DNA from: CAYMLL01 sp964390645
GTDB lineage: Bacteria > Planctomycetota > UBA8108
Direction of reading: 5' to 3'
Assembly (NCBI GenBank): GCA_964390645.1
Contig: CAYMLL010000184.1
Coordinates: 1-15,389 of the forward strand
Length of the DNA stretch: 15,389 nt
The position numbers and the translations under genes were made by a program. Below are positions 8,672 to 14,698 of the stretch, in pieces. The notes under the pieces were generated by a model, which made no database searches, was not told where the DNA came from, and saw only the letters and a program-made list of their open reading frames with translations. How positions within the stretch are numbered: the stretch's first letter is position 1; every line of letters starts with the position of its first letter.

Positions 8672-9178
8672 CTCCTGGAGATCTTCCACGCCGAGGGAGC
8701 ACGGGTCTTCGTCTGCGACCTCGATCCGGAGGCTGTCGCGAAGCTGGATCTGGACGTGCCGGGCCTCACATCCACGGTGTTCGACGTCCGCGACCACGGG
8801 CAGGTCGACGCGTGGTTCGGTGCGGCTCCCGGGGAGCTCGGGGGGTTGGACGTTCTGGTCAACAACGCCGCAGTGGCGGGGCCGGCGGGCCTCATCGAGA
8901 CGAGGTCGCCGTGGGACTGGGCGCGGACGATCGAGGTCAATCTCGGCGGCGCGTTTCACTGCGTCCGGCGAGCGGATCGAGCGGGTCATCGCGGCCGAGC
9001 CGTCGGCGCGGGGTGTCGAGCTGGAGGCGGTGCGGGAGGCCTTCCTGCGGCGGGTCTCGATGCGGACTTTCGTGACCCGCGAGGACGTCGCCGGCCTCGT
9101 GGTCTTCGTCTGCTCGGACGCTGCGGCGAAGATCTCCGGGCAGGCCCTGGCGGTCGACGGTCACATGGAGCCCGCTGA
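8672..9178 (+). pseudogene. Short-chain dehydrogenase/reductase (SDR) remnant, truncated, internally deleted and frameshifted
   Basis: Two pieces of one SDR are seen in different frames. The first (frame of 8672) reads EIFHAEGARVFVCDLDPEAV, then DVRDHGQVDAWF, LDVLVNNAAVAGPAG and IEVNLGGAFHCVRRA. These are SDR strands 2 to 5 with the NNA(G) motif. The second (frame of 8970) reads ERIERVIAAEPSARGVELEA, then VSMRTFVTREDVAGLVVFVCSDAA and ISGQALAVDGHME, the standard C-terminal third of an SDR. The junction is near 8966-8975. Missing are the N-terminal TGxxxGxG nucleotide loop, replaced by a stop and unrelated sequence, and roughly 80-100 residues with the catalytic Ser and YxxxK. No functional enzyme can come from it. 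The surviving parts keep clean SDR codons, so the damage looks recent or is a local assembly deletion. The right end is approximate. Confidence 0.85.
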
Positions 9179-9247
9179 CGGGCTGAGCCGTCGGTCGTCG
9201 GTCTGGTGCGTGGGCTCCGCCGGTCGCAGCGTCTCCGCCGGGAGTCC

Positions 9248-10690
9248 TTACCCGTCGTTTCGCGACTCGACGATCGCGGCAGCCCAGTTCTTGCTGTCGG
9301 GCGGGGACAGCGAGATGTGATCGCCACCGGGTACGCGCTGTCGCGGCCCGGGTCGGCCGGTCGCGATGCTGATCCAGTGGACGAGCAGCGGGCCCTTCGC
9401 GTTCGATACGTCGAGTCGGACCTTGCCGCCTGCCGGGATGTAGACGACGTAGGCTCGTCCGGGGGCGGCGGCCACGTAGGCCTCGTTGGCCTCGCGATCG
9501 CGCAGCAGCCTGGCAGCCGGCTCGACGGTCCAGAGCGGCACCAGCGACTCCACCTCGCGCGCCGCGCGGATACAGGCGAGCGCCTTGTCGTTCAGTCCCA
9601 GACCGGAGACGGGACGGTGAAAGCGAATCGATGCCGCGCCGGCCAGCAGGTGTCGCCAGAACCTCTCGATGCCGTCCTGATCGGTGTGACCGAACTTGTT
9701 TCCCGTCGCGCCGTAGGTCTTCGTGGTGTTCATCGGCCGCGGTCGCCGCGCCAGGTACTTCCGCACGTGCAGGAAGTTGTCCCAGTGCTTCTGGCCCTTG
9801 TTGTGGTTGTTCTGCGACACGTCCACGAAGTCGTAGAGCTCCGGATGGTCGAAGGTCCTCCGGTGACGCTCGGCCCTGAGGTCCCAGTCGTCCCACATCT
9901 CGGTGACGTGGATCTCCCTGTGCTCCTTCGCCGCGCGATCCTTGACAAACCGTGCCCAGTAGCGGCCCCACTCCTCCTCGCCGCTGGTCTCGTTGTCGAT
10001 GCAGTACAGCACGTGGTGGAACTTCAGCGCGTGGTCGAGCAGCTTGTCGACGAACCGCTGCTGGTAGCGCAGGACGACCCGGTTGTCGCGCTGGCGGGGA
10101 GTCGTGAAGAAGAACGGTTGCTTGTTGGCGCCGGGGTGCGCCGGATAGCTGGCGGCGAAGCCCGACTCTTCGTGGGTGTAGTTGACGTTGTTGGAGGGAT
10201 TGTAGGGGTGGATCTGCCAGCGATTGCTGCCGCGGAGGTCCGTGTAGTCGAAGCGATCCCAGATCTCGATCTGCACGAAGATGTGGCGCCGGGAGGTCTC
10301 GCGCAGCAGGCGTTCGAAGCGGGACCAGTACGCCTTGTTCCAGGAGTCGAGATCGTACTTCCCGCTGTCGAGGCGACCGAACGGATAGACCTCGAAGCCC
10401 TGGTCCTTGCGGTCGCTCATCGTGTTGCGGATCACGTTGCCGCCGACGGCCGACAGTCGGTCCAGCTGTGCCGCCAGCTTCCCTTGCGGCCACTGGAACA
10501 GGTTGTCGTCGTCGCTGCCGCCCAGGAGCAGCACGGGCTCGTTCCGGTGGCTCCAGTACCACGGGTACCTCATCGACGGCCGCAGCGGCCCCGCCTTCTC
10601 GTCGGCCTGTGCCGCCGCGCCGAGACATGCGAGGGTGGACAGGAGAAGCCAGCGCGGCCCTTGCGTTGCGGGACGGGAGCGGTGCTTCAT
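9248..10690 (-). CDS. Exported glycoside-hydrolase-like protein with collagenase-type C-terminal beta domain
   Basis: A protein of 480 residues from 10690 (MKHRSRPATQG). An ATG four codons earlier (10702) is possible, and neither has a strong ribosome-binding site. The signal peptide is WLLLSTLACLGAAAQA, cut before DEKAG. The body fits a (beta/alpha)8 clan-A glycoside hydrolase: an opening 'NEPVLLLGGSDDDNLF', 'AVGGNVIRNTMSD' and 'IFVQIEIWDRFDY', then LYCIDNET with E234 in the position of the clan's Asn-Glu acid/base, and a further acidic strand HVTEMWDDW (E264). The last ~75 residues ('YVVYIPAGGKVRLDVSNA' ... 'LSPPDSKNWAAAIV') match the small beta domain annotated as a putative collagen-binding domain of collagenase, often attached to DUF4038/GH140-like enzymes. 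Substrate is unknown and the exact GH family is not settled. It lies 124 bases downstream of the metal-type lipoprotein gene on the same strand. Confidence 0.78.
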   Translation of the reverse strand: MKHRSRPATQGPRWLLLSTLACLGAAAQADEKAGPLRPSMRYPWYWSHRNEPVLLLGGSDDDNLFQWPQGKLAAQLDRLSAVGGNVIRNTMSDRKDQGFEVYPFGRLDSGKYDLDSWNKAYWSRFERLLRETSRRHIFVQIEIWDRFDYTDLRGSNRWQIHPYNPSNNVNYTHEESGFAASYPAHPGANKQPFFFTTPRQRDNRVVLRYQQRFVDKLLDHALKFHHVLYCIDNETSGEEEWGRYWARFVKDRAAKEHREIHVTEMWDDWDLRAERHRRTFDHPELYDFVDVSQNNHNKGQKHWDNFLHVRKYLARRPRPMNTTKTYGATGNKFGHTDQDGIERFWRHLLAGAASIRFHRPVSGLGLNDKALACIRAAREVESLVPLWTVEPAARLLRDREANEAYVAAAPGRAYVVYIPAGGKVRLDVSNAKGPLLVHWISIATGRPGPRQRVPGGDHISLSPPDSKNWAAAIVESRNDG

Positions 10691-10814
10691 CGTTGTCGTC
10701 ATCCCGGTGCTGGTGTTCGTCCGTCTTGCGGATCCGTCCCGGGGCGGACTCGCCGGCAGCGTTCGACGACGAGGAGCCGCACCCGTTCCGATCGGCTGTC
10801 GCGTGGCACCCGGG

Positions 10815-11447
10815 TCATCGCGACGAGGTGCCACCTCCGGTCGTGGGTGATCCTCGAGGCTCCGGTTCCGGGCTCCGGGCCGGCTCCGGTGTATCCGGCG
10901 ATGCCGCCTCTTCGACCTTCAGGACACGCAGTGGCACGTGCTTCTTCGGCGTGAAGAGCCCTAGGACGTCCCTGCCCCAGTCGGACTCCGCCAGGCGTAC
11001 GCGCAAGCGGCGTCCGCCGGGCAGACTTCCTGCCAGCTCGAGCAGCTGTCCGGTCTTCTCCACTTTCAGACAGGGCACGTTCTTCTTGCACTCCTCGCAC
11101 CTGCGCGTCGCGGCGTGGCCGACCGCCGTGATCTCGAGAGTCGTGATCGTGTAGCCGGCGCCGTGGGCCGCTTTCTGGATCGCCACGAGGTCGATCTTCT
11201 TCGGCGACTGCATCGTGAAGTGAGCTCGACCTTCCTGTGTGTCGAAGTCGATCGTGTCGGCGCCAGCCTGGCGCCGCAAGGCCTTCTCGAGTCCGAAGGC
11301 CTTGTCGTTTCAGATTCACGTCTCGAAGAGGAGAGTGACGGTCGCGAAGGCGGTGGCGTCGAAGTCCTTCATCGAGGGGCCGGACTGGCAGCCGACGACC
11401 AGCGCCGTCAGCGTCAGGAGACAGGGCAGAGGCGGGAGCGGTTTCAT
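10815..11447 (-). CDS. HMA-fold lipoprotein interrupted by two in-frame UGA codons (candidate selenoprotein or decayed gene)
   Basis: From ATG 11447, with AAGGAA about 10 bases upstream and 20 bases after the preceding gene, the frame gives MKPLPPLPCLLTLTALVVGC. This is a lipoprotein signal with lipobox VVGC (C20). After VTLLFET (residue 43) come UGA (codon 44), Ile and UGA (codon 46). The same frame then continues NDKAFGLEKALRRQ to a stop at 10815, 210 residues in all if both UGAs are read. The parts join into one HMA fold: strand VTLLFE, helix KAFGLEKALRR, strands DTIDFDT and GRAHFTM, helix DLVAIQKAAHGAGY, strand TITTLEI. UGA 46 aligns with the first Cys of the usual GMxCxxC; the second Cys position is Lys49. 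Next are CEECKKNVPC and a beta-rich, OB-like segment, then a Pro-rich tail. A conventional gene caller would split it and start the second part near 11279 (TTG). Selenocysteine, CGA-to-TGA decay and consensus error all remain possible. Confidence 0.7.
11277..11304 (-). promoter_or_regulatory. Perfect 10-bp hairpin just after the two UGA codons (candidate bacterial SECIS)
   Basis: On the coding (minus) strand the arms CAAGGCCTTC and GAAGGCCTTG pair perfectly around the 8-base loop GGACTCGA. The loop begins 21 bases after the first UGA and 15 after the second. From memory, bacterial SECIS elements are stem-loops directly downstream of UGA, with a small apical loop carrying a G in its first two positions and roughly 16-37 bases between UGA and loop. 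The first UGA fits this and the second is at the edge. There is no evident bulged U like that of E. coli fdhF. The arms are also codons for K-A-F and K-A-L, so chance is not excluded. Confidence 0.45.
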
Positions 11448-11467
11448 GAGCGTGTTTCCTTTCCGGG

Positions 11468-12406
11468 CTAGAAGCGGAATCCGAGCGCGAGGAAGGTCCT
11501 GAAATCTCGCCCGAGCTGCTGTCCGTTCAGATCACGGTAGACGGGAACGTCCACCGACAGCGTCAAGTCCATGCCCGGGACCGGGTGAAACGTCAGCCCG
11601 GCGCGCAGGATGGTCTCGTCGGAGCCCGAGTTCGCGATCCCACGGTCGTTCGCCTCGGCCCGCTCCTGGTGTCGCCACTGAACGCCGAGCCTGGCACTCG
11701 CTGTCGGCCCGGGGTACTTGGTGTGCCAGAAGCGGTACGCGGCATCCACTTCGGCCGCGAAGAAGTCGCCGTCCGCGAAGTCCTGCGAGCCTTCCGTGTT
11801 CGCCTTGAAGAAGAGAAGCCCGTCGAATCGCAGCCGGTCGAGGCCCAGGTTCGTCGACAGCGCCGCGAAGGGATCCCAGGAGCCGGATCCCGGCTGCAGC
11901 GACGGAGACAGGCGAGCTCCGTCGTGCCGTTCGTTCGTGGCGCCGGTCGGCATCTCGAGCCCGCTGATCGCGGCGAAATTTAACGCGCCGCGCTTCCAGT
12001 CCCGCTTGTAGATGCGGTACTTTCCGAGGAACGCGATGTCGCCGAGCCCGGAGGATTCGAGCGTTTCGCGCCCGCCGCCGCTCAGCTGCTCCTGCTGCTT
12101 GTAGACCACCGGCAGCAGCGCGGAAAGCGTCAGACCGGGCAGGATCCCGTAGTCGATTCCGGTCACGGACCGGTGCTCCTGGAAGACCCGGTCCTGCGCA
12201 TCCCCGATGCGGCTCGATCCGGAGTACAGCTCACCCGATCGCTGGTAGAGATGGCTTTGGGAGATGCGGAAGCCCTGATCGAAGAGGGTCTCCGCGGCGA
12301 AGACCTCGATGCCGCCCTCCTGGGAGAGAGCGGGAGATCCGCGGAAGGCGAGAAGACAGAGGGCCGCGAGCGCCAGGGCTAATCTGCCGGTGTGGGGTCG
12401 AGACAT
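11468..12406 (-). CDS. Outer-membrane beta-barrel protein (MetA/phenol-degradation-type transporter family)
   Basis: A protein of 312 residues starting at 12406 with a GGGAGGA site 6 bases upstream. The signal peptide (LALALAALCLLAF) ends at about ALS28. The mature part is a series of amphipathic strands separated by Gly/Asn/Asp turns: 'ITGLSALLPVVYKQQEQL'-type segments, 'LGDIAFLGKYRIYKRDW', 'NFAAISGLEMPTGATNE', 'GSWDPFAALSTNLG', 'ASARLGVQWRHQ', 'GMDLTLSVDVPVYRDLNGQQ'. It ends in Phe (TFLALGFRF), the usual outer-membrane assembly signal. The 'E(L/M)PTGATN' and 'D..L.VPVY+DLNGQQL' patterns are those of the PF13557-like outer-membrane family often found next to metal-handling genes. It lies 87 bases after the Cys-rich protein gene and 20 before the HMA lipoprotein gene, so one transcript is likely. 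The transported substance is unknown; the metal link comes from its neighbours. Confidence 0.8.
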   Translation of the reverse strand: MSRPHTGRLALALAALCLLAFRGSPALSQEGGIEVFAAETLFDQGFRISQSHLYQRSGELYSGSSRIGDAQDRVFQEHRSVTGIDYGILPGLTLSALLPVVYKQQEQLSGGGRETLESSGLGDIAFLGKYRIYKRDWKRGALNFAAISGLEMPTGATNERHDGARLSPSLQPGSGSWDPFAALSTNLGLDRLRFDGLLFFKANTEGSQDFADGDFFAAEVDAAYRFWHTKYPGPTASARLGVQWRHQERAEANDRGIANSGSDETILRAGLTFHPVPGMDLTLSVDVPVYRDLNGQQLGRDFRTFLALGFRF

Positions 12407-12493
12407 GTGATCCTCCCTTGTCGAGCTCGAGAGAGCCCCTCTCGCCGCAGCGCGGCGCGAGGGTACGAAGAACGCTCCGGAGTTCGCGGAGGA

Positions 12494-13036
12494 TCAGAGC
12501 AGGAAGGTCTCGTGGAGAATGTAGCGTGATACCGTGGTCGGAGCGGGTCGCGACCTCGAGACCGGGGGAGTCCTTATCGCGGGTCGCGTGAGCCCGACGA
12601 GCGGACCTTCGACGGGGAGCGGGAGCGCGTGAGCCGCGCGCTCGAGGGACGCGCCTTCGTCGCTCGAGGCGATCAGCTTCGGCGGGCGGGAGCTCTTCAG
12701 GCTGATCACATCGCAGCAGCTGCAAGCGGCACCGACGGTCGCTGCCGACTGCGGGGTGCGGGAGCTTCGCCGGTCGCCCCCGCCAGCCGATCGCAGAGAC
12801 GCTGACCGGAGGGCCGCGGTCGATAGCTCGCAGGACGGCGGCGGCTCCGGCTCCGCGCTGTCGCAGCACGACGACAGGACCTTGCAGCAGCACTCCTCGA
12901 GGAGCCGTCCGGTAACGAGACAGTGGTAGAGCTTCGACTCGGGCACCGGATGCAGCAGGGCGAGGGCCAGGCAGAGCAGGCCGCTCGTGGCCCGGGAGGC
13001 CCGTATCTGCTTGTGAATTCGACGGAGCCGCTTCAT
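12494..13036 (-). CDS. Exported Cys-rich protein heading the putative metal-handling operon
   Basis: A protein of 180 residues from ATG 13036. The basic N-terminus (MKRLRRIHKQIR) and the core GLLCLALALL form a signal peptide or anchor. The mature part begins KLYHCLVTGRLLEECCCKV and holds clustered Cys: C39, C49-C51, C57-C58, C69, and a second group C105, C107 and C108 (ACSCCDV). The rest is Pro/Arg-rich and ends in a short hydrophobic motif YILHETFLL. I recall similar small planctomycete proteins ('.C.MTG..L.ECCC...CC', hydrophobic last residues) next to metal efflux genes, but cannot confirm it. Thiolate binding of Cu(I) or another soft metal in the envelope is an inference from the Cys clusters and neighbours. 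No clear ribosome-binding site is seen, because a perfect inverted repeat occupies the region up to the ATG. It is first of three co-directional genes. Confidence 0.72.
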   Translation of the reverse strand: MKRLRRIHKQIRASRATSGLLCLALALLHPVPESKLYHCLVTGRLLEECCCKVLSSCCDSAEPEPPPSCELSTAALRSASLRSAGGGDRRSSRTPQSAATVGAACSCCDVISLKSSRPPKLIASSDEGASLERAAHALPLPVEGPLVGLTRPAIRTPPVSRSRPAPTTVSRYILHETFLL

Positions 13037-13060
13037 GCCAGCCGATGGTATCGGCTGGCA
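13036..13060 (-). promoter_or_regulatory. Perfect inverted repeat over the start codon of the Cys-rich protein gene
   Basis: Arms TGCCAGCCGAT and ATCGGCTGGCA (11 bp, no mismatch) flank a 3-base centre, GGT. The repeat overlaps the first base of the ATG and fills the place of the ribosome-binding site. In DNA it could be an operator for a dimeric regulator. In RNA it would form a very stable hairpin hiding the start. Without a T-run it is not a terminator. Confidence 0.6.
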
Positions 13061-13156
13061 GGCGTGAGGCCAAGCGCGATTCGACGGCCGGCCGACAAGG
13101 TCGATGGATCGCGTCGGCGTGGTGACGGTTCCGGAAGGCAGAGCACCTCCCGCCGT

Positions 13157-14698
13157 CTACTTGCGGCGCGGGCTGCTCGCGACCGCGGCGGCGGCGGCGT
13201 CCCGCATCAGCCCGACGGCGGCCTCGACGAGCATCTCGCCGGCACCGGGCTTGACGGTCGAGTTTGTCACCTCGTAGCTGCCCTGGGCGTAGGCGGCGCG
13301 AGTCGGGATGTAGTTCGTCTCGGCGCAGCCGGCCAGCTCGACGACGAGGGTCGTGCGGAAGGGGGAGGCTCGCTTGATCGCCAGGCCGAGATCGACGAAG
13401 ACCTCACCCGGCAGGCAGACGATCGCGAGCTCGTCCCCGACGCAGATCGCGTGAACCTCCGTCGGCAGCGTGTCGCCGACGCCGGACCATGTGTGGGTCA
13501 ATCCCCAGGACAGGTGCCGGTCGCTCGTGACCCTGTCCGGGCCCTGGCGGAGGTGGCTCCGGAGGATGCACTGACGCGCCGCGACGTGATCGAGGAAATC
13601 GACAGTCTCCTTGCGACGAATCGCCGCGAGCGTCTCGAGCGCACTGCTGATCTCATCCCTGGAGACGTCCTGGATGGGCAGTGGGACGGTGCGCGAGCGC
13701 ACGCGCAGCGTCGTGCGTTCGAGCCGCTCGAGCTTTCCGACGTGGGAGACGATCGTGGCTCCGAGGCTCTCGCCGATGAAGTCGGTCTTGTTGCGAGGCT
13801 TGCCGGCGGGATCGACGTGGTTGATATCGCCGCAGCACCCCTGCGAGAAGAGCGAGATGAGGCCTGACCCGAGCGCCTCGCGCAGCGACCGCTCGATAAA
13901 GTACGGGAAGTCGCCACTCCACTTCAGCCCGCCGACGGTGTCGAGGTGGAGCGCGAAGTTGCTGAGGACACCGCGGGCAGTCTCACCGTCCCGGGACCGC
14001 ACCAGAAGGAGTCCGATCTCGGGGTCGATCGGTCCGGCGGCCCGAACGACCTCGGGGGACGCGAGGCTCATCCAGGTGCGTGCGCTGCCGTCGCGAACCA
14101 CGAAGCGACGATTGAACGCGACGGGCGTCGTCTGCAGGGCGTCTCCGGCCTCGAGGACAACGGGCTCGGCGGCCGCGTGCGCCCTTGCGATGGCCTCGAC
14201 CGGTCCCCGGATGAGCTTCTCGATGTACGCGGCGCGGCGCCGATCGGTCTGTCGTTTGGCAAGGTGGAGGTAGAGGTCCTTGAAGTAGTCGGGGCCGGTG
14301 TGGGAGTGGGTGGCCGCGACGACGATGTTGGCGGCGGGGATACCGGTTCTCTCGCCTGCGCGCTCGCGGACGATCCGGGCGAGGTCGACGGCGATGGCGC
14401 CGAGGTCGCAGACGACCAGGGCTGCTTGCTCCCCGGCGTCACGCAGGACGATGGCCTTCGCCATGAGCGGATCGAGCGTGTCGGTTGCGAGTCGCTCGTG
14501 AAAGTAGCCGGCGATGGGGAAGCCGACGGGAGGAGTGATCTCGACCCCGGCCATGCCGACGCGAATCTCCGTGTCGGCGGGGCTGGCACCCACGCAGCGG
14601 GGCAGCGCGAGCGAGGTCGACAGCGCGAACGTGGTCAGGATGGCCAGCGAGCCGACGTGGTGCGAACCGGTTGTGGGGAGCCGGTGATTCGGTTGCAT
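13157..14698 (-). CDS. Neutral/alkaline ceramidase-family protein (PF04734-type N-terminal domain), exported
   Basis: A protein of 513 residues from 14698, with an AGGA about 9 bases upstream. The signal peptide (AILTTFALSTSLAL) ends near residue 38. The sequence follows the neutral ceramidase N-terminal domain: 'VGMAGVEITPPVGFPIAGY' at the start, 'DPLMAKAIVLRD', 'ALVVCDLGAI', the zinc-site motif ATHSHTGPD (H131, H133), 'LSNFALHLDTVGG' and QGCCGDINHVDP (G287-N293). The end has 'ICVGDELAIVCLPGEVFVDLG' and 'NYIPTRAAYAQGSYE'. Classical members hydrolyse ceramide to sphingosine and fatty acid. The planctomycete branch is large, usually lacks a shown substrate, and may act on other lipids or amides. 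Family membership is firm and substrate is not. It ends 120 bases before the Cys-rich gene, with no evident terminator between them. Confidence 0.9.
   Translation of the reverse strand: MQPNHRLPTTGSHHVGSLAILTTFALSTSLALPRCVGASPADTEIRVGMAGVEITPPVGFPIAGYFHERLATDTLDPLMAKAIVLRDAGEQAALVVCDLGAIAVDLARIVRERAGERTGIPAANIVVAATHSHTGPDYFKDLYLHLAKRQTDRRRAAYIEKLIRGPVEAIARAHAAAEPVVLEAGDALQTTPVAFNRRFVVRDGSARTWMSLASPEVVRAAGPIDPEIGLLLVRSRDGETARGVLSNFALHLDTVGGLKWSGDFPYFIERSLREALGSGLISLFSQGCCGDINHVDPAGKPRNKTDFIGESLGATIVSHVGKLERLERTTLRVRSRTVPLPIQDVSRDEISSALETLAAIRRKETVDFLDHVAARQCILRSHLRQGPDRVTSDRHLSWGLTHTWSGVGDTLPTEVHAICVGDELAIVCLPGEVFVDLGLAIKRASPFRTTLVVELAGCAETNYIPTRAAYAQGSYEVTNSTVKPGAGEMLVEAAVGLMRDAAAAAVASSPRRK

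Noticed and set aside
8357..8989. 211-codon upstream extension of the kinase frame
   Set aside because: It runs antisense through the SDR remnant and gives Arg/Pro-rich sequence; the kinase homology begins right after the ATG at 8356.
9206..10954. 582-residue plus-strand frame opposite the glycoside hydrolase gene
   Set aside because: A shadow of the real gene: low-complexity Val/Arg/Ala sequence without a signal peptide or family.
11259..11275. Second hairpin (GGCGCCA / TGGCGCC, 3-base loop) downstream of the candidate SECIS
   Set aside because: It is real as a sequence but lies 35 or more bases from the UGAs, and short GC-only palindromes are frequent at this GC content.
10815..11447. Genome-wide UGA reassignment as the cause of the two internal UGA codons
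   Set aside because: UGA ends the protease, the kinase, the Cys-rich protein and this gene itself at homologous-looking ends, so UGA is a normal stop here.
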